DNA of 64,000 nucleotides, taken from Brevibacillus borstelensis. Lineage in GTDB: Bacteria > Bacillota > Bacilli > Brevibacillales > Brevibacillaceae. Positions 8,978 through 17,551 of this stretch are shown here, piece by piece. The DNA is taken from assembly GCF_003710865.1 (NCBI RefSeq), contig NZ_RHHO01000038.1, positions 124,001 through 188,000 of the forward strand, written 5' to 3'. The notes beneath the pieces are model-generated. The model did not search any database. It was not told where the DNA came from and saw only the letters and a program-made list of their open reading frames with translations. The stretch's first letter is position 1. Each line of letters opens with the position of its first letter. Both the position numbers and the translations under genes were made by a program.

Positions 8978-9950
8978 GGCGCGACGTTTATTTATCGGAA
9001 TGGATGGAGGTGGCAGCAAAACCAAGGCTGCGATCTGTGATGAAACGGGAGAGATTGTCGGTTTTGCCGTCGGAGAAGGTGCGAACCCGCTTTCCCGGCC
9101 CTGGCCGCAGGTCGAAAACACCTTGCGTCAGCTCATAGACGAACTGATCGTACAGGCTGGCGGTACGGCGGATGACGTGGAGGGGATCTTCCTCGGCATA
9201 GCGGGTGCTGACCGGCCAGAGGTAAAAGGCTGGATTGAGAGCGCATTCGGACCGTCGTGGGGAGGACGTCTCCACATCGACAATGACGCTGCAGGTGCCC
9301 TCTATTCCGGTACGTGGGGCGGGCCGGGTATCGTGTTGATTGCCGGTACCGGTTCGATCGCCTACGCGCTGACACCTGCGGGAGAGCGCCATCGGGTCGG
9401 CGGTTGGGGGTATCTTTTGGGGGATGAAGGCAGCGGCTATGATCTGGGCAGACAGGCGGTCATTGCTGTATTGCGGGCACTCGACGGCCGCGGGGCTCCG
9501 ACGCTTTTGAGCGAGCTTTTGAATCGCCACTTTGGAATCGACCGGCCCGATCAATTGATCGCCCGCTTGTACGGCTCGCCAAACCCCCGCAAGGACCTGG
9601 CTGAAGCGAGCGTCCTGGCTGAGAAGGCGGCTGCATGCGGCGACGAAGCAGCGATTCGTTGCATCAACCAGGCTGCCCGCTCGCTTTTGGAGCTGGTCGA
9701 GACATGCCGGACGCGGACTTCCAGCAGCATGCCTGTCGTTCTGGCAGGCGGGCTGCTGGAGTCAGATACGATGCTGAGAAGACGACTTTTGGAAATGGCC
9801 CGCTTTGATGTAATCATTCCGCAGGCAACTCCCGTATCGGGATGCCTGGCTGCAGCTTTGCTGCGGGCCGGGCTGCCAATCGATGAGCAGATGAAAAAAA
9901 GACTTGCAGGGAAGCAAACAGAAGGAGCAGAGGAGGACGCCCATGGGTGA
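8964..9950 (+). CDS. BadF/BadG-family N-acetylhexosamine kinase (MurK-like)
   Basis: A 328-aa kinase of the ASKHA fold (BadF/BadG/BcrA/BcrD ATPase family). The phosphate-1 motif GMDGGGSKTK is at residues 12-21 and a phosphate-2 motif GTGSIAYAL lies near 128. Relatives include eukaryotic GlcNAc kinase and the clostridial MurK, which phosphorylates N-acetylmuramate and GlcNAc. Here it is placed exactly between an ABC importer and murQ. Because an ABC system imports unphosphorylated sugar, a cytosolic kinase is needed to make the MurQ substrate, so a MurNAc kinase role fits well. GTG start overlaps the permease by 14 bases and the stop overlaps murQ by 8. Confidence 0.82.
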   Translation: MQLNKARRLFIGMDGGGSKTKAAICDETGEIVGFAVGEGANPLSRPWPQVENTLRQLIDELIVQAGGTADDVEGIFLGIAGADRPEVKGWIESAFGPSWGGRLHIDNDAAGALYSGTWGGPGIVLIAGTGSIAYALTPAGERHRVGGWGYLLGDEGSGYDLGRQAVIAVLRALDGRGAPTLLSELLNRHFGIDRPDQLIARLYGSPNPRKDLAEASVLAEKAAACGDEAAIRCINQAARSLLELVETCRTRTSSSMPVVLAGGLLESDTMLRRRLLEMARFDVIIPQATPVSGCLAAALLRAGLPIDEQMKKRLAGKQTEGAEEDAHG

Positions 9951-10845
9951 AAACTTGCATGAATTGACTACGGAAATGCGAAATGCAGCTAGTGAAGCGT
10001 TGGACCAGATGACCAGCCTGGAGATTGTGACACTGATGAACGAAGAGGACAAAAAAGTAGCGCATGCCGTCGAGCAGGTTTTGCCCCAGGTGGCCAGGGC
10101 AGTCGATTTGATTTCGCGTGCGCTGGAGGACGGAGGGCGACTCTTCTATTTTGGCGCCGGTACGAGCGGACGGTTGGGAGTCCTCGATGCTTCCGAATGC
10201 CCGCCGACGTTCGGCACAGATCCGCAGCTTGTCCGGGGCGTGATCGCCGGAGGGGTTGATGCGCTGGTGGAGGCGATCGAGGGAGCGGAGGATTCGGCAG
10301 AACTCGGAAAAGAAGACGTGATGCGCAGCGGTGTCCGCGCGGGTGATGTAGTGGTGGGCATAGCCGCCAGCGGAAGGACACCTTATGTCATCGGAGCACT
10401 GGAGGCAGCCAAAGCGAGACAGGCTGTGACGATCTCGCTGTCCTGCAATCCTACCCCCGACATCAGCCAGGGAGTCGACGTCTCGATCAACATCGTGGTC
10501 GGACCCGAGGTGGTGACCGGCTCAACGCGGTTAAAGGCAGGCACGGCCACAAAAATGGTGCTGAATATGCTGACGACAGCCAGCATGGTTCACCTCGGCA
10601 AGGTTTACGGCAATCTGATGGTAAATGTCCAGGCGACCAACCAGAAGCTCAGGGAGCGGGCCAAGCACATCGTCATGGAGGTGACGGGGGCCAGCTACGA
10701 GGAGGCGGAGCGGCATATCACGCTCGCAGGCGGAGACGCCCGGGTAGCGATCGTGATGAAGCAGACCGGACTTTCGGCAGAAGAAGCACGGGAGCGATTG
10801 AACCAGGCTGGCGGAAAGCTGCGGTTGGCCATGGAAAAAAGGTAG
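9943..10845 (+). CDS. murQ: N-acetylmuramic acid 6-phosphate etherase
   Basis: A 300-aa SIS-domain lyase. MurQ cleaves the lactyl ether of MurNAc-6-P to give GlcNAc-6-P and D-lactate in the cytosol. The family hallmark GAGTSGRLGVLDASECPPTFG lies around residues 70-90 and includes the conserved catalytic Glu of SECPP; a second SIS stretch GIAASGRTPYVIGAL is near 142. Length equals the usual 300 aa. Start ATG 9943 with AGGAGGA 8 bases upstream. It is the last gene of the operon and is followed at once by a terminator. Confidence 0.95.
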   Translation: MGENLHELTTEMRNAASEALDQMTSLEIVTLMNEEDKKVAHAVEQVLPQVARAVDLISRALEDGGRLFYFGAGTSGRLGVLDASECPPTFGTDPQLVRGVIAGGVDALVEAIEGAEDSAELGKEDVMRSGVRAGDVVVGIAASGRTPYVIGALEAAKARQAVTISLSCNPTPDISQGVDVSINIVVGPEVVTGSTRLKAGTATKMVLNMLTTASMVHLGKVYGNLMVNVQATNQKLRERAKHIVMEVTGASYEEAERHITLAGGDARVAIVMKQTGLSAEEARERLNQAGGKLRLAMEKR

Positions 10846-10881
10846 AGAGATAATTATGAGTGAAATACAGGCTATGCGTTT

Positions 10882-10910
10882 GAGGCATCGATATCGGTGC
10901 CTCTTTTTTT
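10882..10910 (+). terminator. Terminator of the mur operon
   Basis: Stem GAGGCA/TGCCTC (10882-10887 with 10898-10903), with further pairing in the loop, followed by seven T. Confidence 0.88.
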
Positions 10911-11177
10911 CGTTCACTGTAAACGAAGCTGAACTGCCAGCGCATGTGCAAGTTGCGACTTGGGAGAAGATTTCGCAACGCAAACTGCATTAGGGATGGT
11001 AAGAACAGAGGGAATAGGGTAATATTGGTTGTACTTAGTAGAAGAAAAGGCGATAGGCTATTTCCAACAACCGGGGTAGCCGTTTTCTCGTCCCACGGGG
11101 GAAGGAACACGACAAATAGATGCATCGAACAGGCGGGAACACTCCTGGACACGGAAGTAAAAGGGAGGCAGAGGCAG
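10911..11177. other. Leader/intergenic region before the DUF3870 gene
   Basis: No convincing gene. The frame open from 10944 reads basic, low-quality sequence before the real start at 11178. A short hairpin (GGCTA...TAGCC, about 11057-11082, then TTTT) is the only structure I see. The conserved cores of a cyclic-di-GMP riboswitch are not recognisable, although a GGDEF gene lies downstream. Confidence 0.4.
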
Positions 11178-11510
11178 ATGACCGACTGGTCTCAAGCAAA
11201 AACTGTACTTACGGCTGGGTTTGCTCAAATTCCAAAAGGAACGACTCTGTATGAAGTATCTTCAGTAGTTGGCTGCGTGCTCATCATCGATGTAGAGAAG
11301 GAAGTCATTTGTGACGCCAGCTTTACCTTTGTGATGGATAAGACCAGCGATTTTTTAGCCGGCCTGCTTCGCGGCAGGTCGGTTGCAGGCGGGATGACGG
11401 AGATCACCCAGGTCGTTCAGGAGCGTTTTCTGGCGCCGGGACAAGGGGCTGTATTGCAGGCGATAAGGGCTGCGGTCGAACGCTTTCTGGAGACAAAAAG
11501 GCAGTCCTGA
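11178..11510 (+). CDS. DUF3870 domain protein
   Basis: A 110-aa soluble protein that matches the DUF3870 pattern in my reading: an alpha/beta fold with KGTT-type entry, a valine-rich strand (VVGCVLIIDVEKEVICDASFTFV), then FLAGLLRGRSV and a C-terminal helix containing QAIRAAVERF. No function is established for the family. AAAGGGAGG lies before ATG 11178. It stands 63 bases upstream of a GAF-GGDEF protein in the same direction and may be co-transcribed with it. Confidence 0.7.
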   Translation: MTDWSQAKTVLTAGFAQIPKGTTLYEVSSVVGCVLIIDVEKEVICDASFTFVMDKTSDFLAGLLRGRSVAGGMTEITQVVQERFLAPGQGAVLQAIRAAVERFLETKRQS

Positions 11511-11573
11511 TTCCGAATTCCTAGATTGCAATGAAAATTGATTGGATTGCCCGAGTGTACGAGGGGGTAGTGC

Positions 11574-12788
11574 ATGGTAGAGAATACGTGGTCAAGGGAA
11601 GAGTCCGTAAAGCGATTGCTCGATCGGTACAACCAATGGCTAAACCATATCGAGTCTGTTGACCGGGAAGAAATATTCGCAATCTCTCGGGAACTGGGAG
11701 GGATATTGGGTGTTTCCGAACTGGAGCAGCACGAGCAGATTCTGGACAAAATAGTCAAACTAAATGAAAAAGTGGCACATTTGTCCTGGCTATCCGAGCA
11801 TTTGAAAATACTGCATGACCTCAGCCACACGTTTTCCAGAACCTACGATGAGGAAGAGATACTCACGAAGGCCTTTGAGCTGGTTTCCCGTGTAATGAGG
11901 ACGGATGCCTTTTTTATCGCGCTTTACGAAGAAGGCGACAGTGAAATTCAAATCCCGATCAGTATCGATTCAGGAGTCAATTACGGTCCGATCACGCTTC
12001 CTTACGGGGAAGGGATTATTTCCAAAGTGATTGCGACTCGTGAAACCGTACATCTCCGAACCTCCCGGGATGAAACAGTGGGCGCCTCTGCCGTTCGTTG
12101 GGGCAATCCCGAAAGCGACACAAATACGTGCATTTTTGTCCCCTTGATGCTGGGGAATCAGATGAAAGGCGTCATTTCCGCGCAATCGTATCGGGAGTTT
12201 GCCTACAAAAAAGAGCACGAGGAACTGCTGAAAATCATCGGCTCTCAAGTAGCCAGCGCGGTCGAGACAGCGAGGCTGTACGATCGGATGTACCAGATGT
12301 CCTTTCGGGATGATTTGACCGGAATCCTGAATTATCGGGCTTTTCACCGCGATCTGGAGAAGCTTCTGGAAGAGGGGCAGTCATCCGTAGCACTGATCAT
12401 GCTGGATTCGGACCATTTGAAAGCAGTGAACGACCAATACGGTCATCACGTAGGAGACGAGTTGATCCGCTGTATCGCCGAGGCGCTGAAAGTGAACGCG
12501 GGAGCAGGGGAGAGCGTCTACCGATACGCCGGCGACGAATTCATGCTTCTCTCTCCCGATGCAACCCTGCGCGAAATGATGGACAAGGTGCTCGCCATCC
12601 GTGAATACCTGTACAAACACCCGCTGGTTTATCAAGGGCGGCTCATCCCGGCAACAGTGAGTGCCGGGATCGCGCTTTATCCCGATCATGCCGACAGCGC
12701 GGACGGATTGAAACGGGCCGCGGATGAGGCGCTGTACCGCTCCAAGAAAAGAGGGAAAAACTGTGCGACCGTTTACGGAGCGGGATAA
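11574..12788 (+). CDS. GAF-GGDEF protein, probable diguanylate cyclase
   Basis: A 404-aa cytosolic protein. Residues 1-75 are helical, about 80-235 form a GAF sensor domain (DAFFIALYEEG, TCIFVPLMLG, VASAVETARLYDRM), and about 245-402 form a GGDEF domain (DDLTGILNYRAFHRDL, LDSDHLKAVNDQYGHHVGDEL). The active-site loop reads Y-A-G-D-E-F, an accepted AGDEF variant, so cyclase activity is plausible. The RxxD inhibitory site that normally sits five residues before the loop is absent. GAGGGGG precedes the ATG. It converges tail-to-tail with the antiporter gene with a single base between the two stop codons. Confidence 0.88.
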   Translation: MVENTWSREESVKRLLDRYNQWLNHIESVDREEIFAISRELGGILGVSELEQHEQILDKIVKLNEKVAHLSWLSEHLKILHDLSHTFSRTYDEEEILTKAFELVSRVMRTDAFFIALYEEGDSEIQIPISIDSGVNYGPITLPYGEGIISKVIATRETVHLRTSRDETVGASAVRWGNPESDTNTCIFVPLMLGNQMKGVISAQSYREFAYKKEHEELLKIIGSQVASAVETARLYDRMYQMSFRDDLTGILNYRAFHRDLEKLLEEGQSSVALIMLDSDHLKAVNDQYGHHVGDELIRCIAEALKVNAGAGESVYRYAGDEFMLLSPDATLREMMDKVLAIREYLYKHPLVYQGRLIPATVSAGIALYPDHADSADGLKRAADEALYRSKKRGKNCATVYGAG

Positions 12789-12789
12789 C

Positions 12790-14136
12790 TTATCTCCTGA
12801 TCCAGGCAAACAAAAAGGTAAAGAGCGGCGACAGCCAGAGGAACAGGGCGTACGGCAAATAATCCAGTGTTGCCACATGCAGGGTGGAAGTGAAAAATGC
12901 ACCGCTTACGCCCCATGGGATCAGGGGATTGATCAGCGTACCGCAATCCTCCAGCGTGCGGGAGAGCCTTACGCGAGAAATGCCTCTGGATTCGAAGGAA
13001 TCACGAAACATCTGCCCCGGCAGCAGGATGGAAAGGTATTGCTCGCCAGTCAACCCGTTCACGAGTATGGAGGACGAGCCTGCCATGGTAATGATGCCGC
13101 CCTCGTGCCTGATTCGCTTGAGCAAGGAACCAAAGAGGGCATGAAAGACTCCGCTTCGCTGCAACAGACCGCCTAGCGAAAGGGCGATCAGAATCAACGA
13201 CAGCGACCACGTCATCGACAACAGCCCGCCGCGGTTCACGATCGAGCCGACGATTTCATTTGAAAACTCGCCGTGGAATCCGTTCTGCATCACGGAAAGC
13301 CACGCAAGCGGCGAGTGTTCTCCCTGGAATATGGCTGCGGTAACAATTCCGCTGGCGATACCCGCGATCAGCGTGGGCAGGATCGGTTTGCGCCAGAGGG
13401 AGCACCCGATCACGACCACAGCGGGCAGCAGTGTAAAGACCGACAGCGAGAAGTGCTTCTCCAGCTCCGCCTGGATAAGCGCGATGTTGGACAGATTGAC
13501 GGCGTCAGGCTGGCCCTGAAAGGCAAAAAAGACAGCCGTCAAGACAATCGCAGGTACCGTCGTTCGGGTCATGAAACGGACGTGCGACATCAGGGGAACA
13601 CCGGCTACAGCCGCAGAAAAATTCGTCGTGTCGGACAACGGAGACATTTTGTCCCCGAAACAGGCCCCTGAAATGACGGCACCAGCCGTAACAAGCGGGT
13701 CCATCCCCAGTGCAGTGGCTACCCCCATCAACGCTACCCCGACCGTACTGACAGTCGTAAAGGAGCTTCCTGTGGCTGTTGAGACGAGAATGGTCAAAAA
13801 CAGAGCGCTGATCGTAAAATACTCCGGCGAAATCAAAGAAATCCCGTAATACAAAATGGTCGGCACCGTCCCGCTCATCATCCAAACACCGATCAGGATG
13901 CCGATGAGAGACAGGATGAGCAGGGGGGCGACAGCTGACTGAACGCCTTTGATAATGCCCTCCTCCATCTCCTCCCACGTCACTCCGAAAAGGCGGATAA
14001 AAACCGCGGATGCTACGAGAGCGGTCAATAATGGCATATGAGGCTCTGCTTTTCCGAAAAACAGGGCGGGAAACAATATGGCAAAGACAACAAGCAAAAC
14101 AGAGAGGCTCTGCCCAAAGGTGATCGATTTGTTCAT
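12790..14136 (-). CDS. nhaC: Na+/H+ antiporter, NhaC family
   Basis: A 448-aa membrane protein with 11-12 hydrophobic segments, of the NhaC/ArsB-NhaD superfamily. Typical elements are GVWMMSGTVPTILYYG, SPEYF, TGSSFTTVSTVGVALMG and ISGACFGDKMSPLSDTTN. Members exchange cytoplasmic sodium, or malate/lactate plus sodium, for protons; the MleN type cannot be excluded. Start ATG 14136 is chosen because TAGGAGT lies 10 bases upstream and the longer frame up to 14400 gives no coherent protein. No terminator separates it from the convergent GGDEF gene. Confidence 0.88.
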   Translation of the reverse strand: MNKSITFGQSLSVLLVVFAILFPALFFGKAEPHMPLLTALVASAVFIRLFGVTWEEMEEGIIKGVQSAVAPLLILSLIGILIGVWMMSGTVPTILYYGISLISPEYFTISALFLTILVSTATGSSFTTVSTVGVALMGVATALGMDPLVTAGAVISGACFGDKMSPLSDTTNFSAAVAGVPLMSHVRFMTRTTVPAIVLTAVFFAFQGQPDAVNLSNIALIQAELEKHFSLSVFTLLPAVVVIGCSLWRKPILPTLIAGIASGIVTAAIFQGEHSPLAWLSVMQNGFHGEFSNEIVGSIVNRGGLLSMTWSLSLILIALSLGGLLQRSGVFHALFGSLLKRIRHEGGIITMAGSSSILVNGLTGEQYLSILLPGQMFRDSFESRGISRVRLSRTLEDCGTLINPLIPWGVSGAFFTSTLHVATLDYLPYALFLWLSPLFTFLFAWIRR

Positions 14137-14459
14137 GGCAATAACGACTCCTACTCGTCTGCACCGCCGCTTTTGTGCGGCTATGCTTTTGTGCTTTTTC
14201 GCTTTTTCGCGTTCAAGCGATAGGGGTACTTTAGCTTGAATGGTTGAATACGTCAATGCGTTCGGCAGTTTTCGCAATCGCAAAATAATTATGTAAACAG
14301 TATATTCGTCTAATTGGCAGAAAGTCTCGAATAAAGGAAACGAATTTGTCTGCAGATTGCAAACATAGCAATTCATAAGAAATGAAGCCAAAAGGCACAT
14401 GCTAGAATAGGCCTATCTTGCCAAACCAACCGCAAAAAATAACGTAGAGGTGATTGATC
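14137..14459. other. Divergent intergenic region between nhaC and the VOC gene
   Basis: No gene seen. On the minus strand the nhaC leader contains repeated AAAAAGC-like words and a short hairpin (gccgc/gcggc, about 14166-14181). The right part is AT-rich and should hold the promoters of both genes, but no single promoter stands out. Confidence 0.4.
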
Positions 14460-14876
14460 GTGGGACTTCAAGCGAAAATGACGTTTGTGAATCTTCCAGT
14501 AAAGGATCTGAACAAATCCATCGACTTTTTTTCGAAAATCGGATTCGAATTCAATCCCCAGTACACAGATGAGAATGCTACCTGCATGATTATCAATGAC
14601 AACACCTTTGTCATGCTGCTGGTCGAGAGCTTCTTCCAGACATTTACCAAAAAAGAGCTGTCCGATGCAACAAAAACGACGGAAGTGATTATGGCGTTAT
14701 CGGCCCAGAGCAGGGAGCAGGTCAATGAGATTGTGAACAAAGCGCTGGAAGCAGGCGGAAAAGCTTCAAATGACCGCTTTGACCACGGCTTTATGTACGG
14801 CTGGAGCTTTCAGGATATGGACGGCCATCTGTGGGAAGTCATGTATATGGATCAAAGCGGCGGCGAAGCCGTTTAA
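14460..14876 (+). CDS. VOC family (glyoxalase/bleomycin-resistance fold) protein
   Basis: A 138-aa protein with the beta-alpha-beta-beta-beta repeat of the vicinal oxygen chelate superfamily: AKMTFVNLPVKDLNKSIDFFSKIGF at the start and DHGFMYGWSFQDMDGHLWEVMYMD at the end. The closing E in WEVMYMD is the usual metal ligand. The subgroup contains many proteins of unknown substrate annotated as lactoylglutathione lyases. Start GTG 14460 is preferred because GAGGTGA ends 6 bases before it; TTG 14454 is too close to that site. Monocistronic. Confidence 0.82.
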   Translation: MGLQAKMTFVNLPVKDLNKSIDFFSKIGFEFNPQYTDENATCMIINDNTFVMLLVESFFQTFTKKELSDATKTTEVIMALSAQSREQVNEIVNKALEAGGKASNDRFDHGFMYGWSFQDMDGHLWEVMYMDQSGGEAV

Positions 14877-14926
14877 GAAGCGAATAAGCTAAAAAAGCAA
14901 AAAAGCAAAGAAGCGAAGAAGCACGA
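14876..14926 (+). repeat. Short AAGC-type purine repeat tract
   Basis: Just after the VOC stop, seven or more copies of a 6-9 base word (aagaagc, aaaaaagc, aagcg) follow each other. It is non-coding; related words occur in the nhaC leader at about 14180-14215. Confidence 0.55.
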
Positions 14927-14993
14927 GCACGCTATCGCCGGCAGCTTGGCGGGCCATCTCCACACGCAAATATGAACAGGTGCCGACTCGCAC

Positions 14994-15034
14994 AAAAAGC
15001 CGCTTTCCCGGAATCCCGGAAAAGCGGCTTTTAT
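14994..15034. terminator. Bidirectional terminator between VOC and CDF genes
   Basis: Stem of about 16 bp with AAAAGCCGCTTT on the left and AAAGCGGCTTTT on the right, with CCGG inner pairs. The run of A on the left and T on the right suits both converging genes. Confidence 0.88.
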
Positions 15035-15074
15035 TATTGACAATGGCTGCCAGCCAGGACGCAAAGCAATCGGA

Positions 15075-16025
15075 TCAGGAAGAAAACTGCTCCTCCCGCT
15101 GCTGCAGAAACATCTTCCCGTACTCTCCGTGATCGTGGAATTGCGCATGCTCCACCTGGATCGTGGAGTGATTGATGCCGTACTTGTTCTTCAAAGTCTC
15201 ATTCACTGCCAGGATAACGCAGAACGGCTGAATATCTTCGCGGACAAACACGTGGGCGGTAATCGAATAATGGTCAGTCGAAATTGCCCAAAGATGCATT
15301 TCGTGCACGTCCTCGACACCCTCCACCGCCGCTATGTCCTGGCGGATTTCTTCGAGGTCAAACTTTTCCGGAACGGATTCCATAATAATCAGGTACGATG
15401 CCCGGATGATCTTGGCTCCGCCGGTAAAGATGATCGCGCCGATTACCATGCTGATCAACGGGTCAAAAATGGTGAAGCCGGTAAAGTAAATGATGACGGC
15501 GGACAGGATAACCCCGACCGAGCTGAGCAAATCTCCAATGAAGTGCCACAGGGCGCTCTGGATGTTCAAATTTTCCTCTTCTTTCGAACTGCGGCTCAAG
15601 ACGACGGTCAGGATGATGTTGACGACCAAGCCGATGGAGGCGATCGTCAGCATCAGCTTGAGATCCACGTCCTGCGGAGTGATCATCCGTTTGATCCCCT
15701 CGATGAAGATTCCGACCGCGATGACGGCGAGCGCCACTCCGTTGAGAAAGGATGCGATGATTTCAAAACGCAGGTATCCAAAGGTATAGCGGCTGTTCGG
15801 TTTCCGCGAGGCCATGTAGATGGCTGTCATGCTCAGTCCGAGCGCCAGGACGTCCGAGATCATATGTGCGGAGTCCGACAGGAGCGCGAGCGAGTTGGAA
15901 AGCAGTCCGCCAACGATTTCAACGATGGTGAAGAACAGGGTAATGAACAGCGTAATCCACAGTGTCTTTTTGGATGTCTGCTGGTCTTTGACGTGATCGA
16001 GATGGTGATAATCCATGTTTTTCAT
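15075..16025 (-). CDS. czcD: Cation diffusion facilitator, CzcD-like metal exporter
   Basis: A 316-aa CDF transporter. Six transmembrane helices span about residues 20-205; the metal-site motif of TM2 reads LLSDSAHMISDVLAL (D..HM..D), with H-F-I-G-D in TM5. The cytosolic C-terminal domain (about 206-305) has the ferredoxin-like fold with EDVHEMHLWAIS. It should export Zn, Cd or Co in exchange for protons. Two in-frame ATGs are 6 bases apart (16031 and 16025); AAGGAAG sits 8 bases before the second, which is why I prefer it. Its leader carries palindromes that may bind a metal-sensing repressor. Confidence 0.9.
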   Translation of the reverse strand: MKNMDYHHLDHVKDQQTSKKTLWITLFITLFFTIVEIVGGLLSNSLALLSDSAHMISDVLALGLSMTAIYMASRKPNSRYTFGYLRFEIIASFLNGVALAVIAVGIFIEGIKRMITPQDVDLKLMLTIASIGLVVNIILTVVLSRSSKEEENLNIQSALWHFIGDLLSSVGVILSAVIIYFTGFTIFDPLISMVIGAIIFTGGAKIIRASYLIIMESVPEKFDLEEIRQDIAAVEGVEDVHEMHLWAISTDHYSITAHVFVREDIQPFCVILAVNETLKNKYGINHSTIQVEHAQFHDHGEYGKMFLQQREEQFSS

Positions 16026-16039
16026 CGGCATGTCTTCCT

Positions 16040-16107
16040 TTCATATATGAAGTGAGAAACAGTTTCATCCCCTGTAAAGCGCGAAAGCTGCCATCTAGTG
16101 GCAGCGT
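16040..16107 (-). promoter_or_regulatory. Palindromes in the czcD leader
   Basis: TTCATATATGAA (16040-16051) is a perfect 12-bp palindrome just upstream of the ribosome binding site, resembling operators of ArsR/SmtB metal sensors. GCTGCCA/TGGCAGC (16089-16095 with 16101-16107) is a second inverted repeat. Binding by any regulator is inferred. Confidence 0.45.
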
Positions 16108-16228
16108 TCGTTACCTGGATTTTCATTTTGGGTGATTTTTGAACAGTTTCCTCCTTTAAAAAGTAATGCATCTTTTGGAAAGAAGCAAGAGCAATTTGCC
16201 CTTTATTTAAAATAATTACAAAAAGATA

Positions 16229-16287
16229 TTGACTTTTATATTGTATTGGGTAAAATGATAACTGTTACTAGTTAATAATCATTATAA
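16229..16287 (+). promoter_or_regulatory. Promoter with PerR-type box for the redox operon
   Basis: TTGACT (16229-16234), 16 bases, then TAAAAT (16251-16256). At 16273-16287 TAATAAT-C-ATTATAA matches the B. subtilis PerR box (TTATAAT-N-ATTATAA) at 14 of 15 positions, and fits Fur (TGATAAT-N-ATTATCA) less well. It lies just after the expected transcription start, a position suited to peroxide-relieved repression. Confidence 0.75.
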
Positions 16288-16314
16288 AATATGGATCGTG
16301 AGGTGAATGCGTGC

Positions 16315-17238
16315 ATGTACGATGTAATCATCATCGGCGGTGGACCAGCAGGAGCATCTGCAGCGATTTATACGGCGCGCGGCAACTTAAAGACACTGGT
16401 GATCGACAAAGCACCCAATACGGGGGCCTTGGCGCTGACACATAAAATCGCCAACTACCCAGGGGCGGAAGGCGAGATGACGGGAAAAGAGCTGCTGGAT
16501 ATTATGCGCAGGCAGGCGGAGAGCTTCGGTGCGACATTCCTGCAAACAACGATTACCGCTGTGGATGTGGAGGATGAAGTCAAAAGCATCTACACCGCAG
16601 ACGGCACATTCGAGGCTAAGGCCGTGATTGTGGCAACCGGCTCGAAGGGGCGCAACCGCATGCTCCCGGGCGAAGAGAAGCTGCTGGGCCGAGGCATCAG
16701 TACCTGCGCTACGTGCGACGGAGCTTTTTACCAAGGAAAAAGTGTTGCGGTGATCGGGGATTCTGAGGAAGCACTGGAAGAGGCGCATGCACTGACCAAG
16801 TTTGCAGACAAGATTGTCTTTATCGTACCTCGGGCAGAGCTCCAAGGGGTAGACGAAGTACCCGAGCTGCCCAAAACGGAATTTTTGTTCCGCACTCGTC
16901 CCGTGGAAATTGTCGGAGAGCAGTCTGTCGAAGGTGTTCAAATACGCCACGCAGATGGCAGGGAAGAGCTCGTCTCGGTGGACGGAGTGTTTATTTTCCT
17001 CTCGGGAAGCAAGCCCGGAACGGATTTTCTCGAAGATCAGGTACCGCTTGATGATGAAGGCTTCATGATCCTGGATGAATTTATGCAGTCCTCTGTGCCG
17101 GGAGTATTCGGCGCGGGCGAAGTTCGCAAAACGCCTGTCAAGCAAGCAGTGGTGGCAGCCGCTGACGGAGCGATCGCGGCCATGGCTGTCGACAGGTATA
17201 TCAACAAACGGAGCAAGATCGTTCCCCAATACAAATAA
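16315..17238 (+). CDS. Thioredoxin reductase-like FAD/NAD(P) oxidoreductase
   Basis: A 307-aa low-molecular-weight thioredoxin-reductase fold. FAD-binding GGGPAGASAA is at residues 10-19, the redox-active pair is C-A-T-C followed by DG near 136-141, and the FAD-closing GVFGAGEVR lies near 266-274. The NAD(P) loop reads V-I-G-D-S-E-E rather than the classic GGGNSA, so cofactor choice may differ from TrxB. Start ATG 16315 follows GAGGTGA by 8 bases; ATG 16291 lacks a site. Likely reduces the glutaredoxin-like protein and/or peroxiredoxin encoded next. Confidence 0.87.
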   Translation: MYDVIIIGGGPAGASAAIYTARGNLKTLVIDKAPNTGALALTHKIANYPGAEGEMTGKELLDIMRRQAESFGATFLQTTITAVDVEDEVKSIYTADGTFEAKAVIVATGSKGRNRMLPGEEKLLGRGISTCATCDGAFYQGKSVAVIGDSEEALEEAHALTKFADKIVFIVPRAELQGVDEVPELPKTEFLFRTRPVEIVGEQSVEGVQIRHADGREELVSVDGVFIFLSGSKPGTDFLEDQVPLDDEGFMILDEFMQSSVPGVFGAGEVRKTPVKQAVVAAADGAIAAMAVDRYINKRSKIVPQYK

Positions 17239-17263
17239 AACCCTCGGCAAGGAGAGAGTGAAC

Positions 17264-17509
17264 ATGGCACAAGCAATCGTATATTCCAGCACAAACTGCG
17301 GTTTTTGCAAGCAGCTGAAAACGTATCTGGAAGAACAAAACATTTCCTATGATGAACGCAATATTGACGAGAATGAAGCCTACCGCGAAGAGCTGGCCCG
17401 TCTCGGAATGATGTCTGTTCCGTTGACACTGATCGGCGAAAAGCAGATTCTCGGCTTCAACCCGAATCGGATCAAGAAAGCGCTGGCTGCGCTAGAAGCT
17501 GCCGAATAA
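17264..17509 (+). CDS. Glutaredoxin-like (NrdH/YruB-type) protein
   Basis: An 81-aa thioredoxin-fold protein with active site C-G-F-C at residues 12-15 and the cis-proline stretch MSVPLTLIG. Length and sequence resemble small glutaredoxin-like proteins that accept electrons from thioredoxin reductase. AAGGAGAG lies before the ATG, 25 bases after the reductase stop. It is probably the shuttle between reductase and peroxiredoxin. Confidence 0.88.
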   Translation: MAQAIVYSSTNCGFCKQLKTYLEEQNISYDERNIDENEAYREELARLGMMSVPLTLIGEKQILGFNPNRIKKALAALEAAE

Positions 17510-17551
17510 TCAGGAACAGACATCTGTAAAAATGAGAGGAGCTGGACATCA

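Noticed and set aside
10911-11573. Cyclic-di-GMP riboswitch near the GGDEF gene
   Set aside because: The conserved GEMM sequences are absent.
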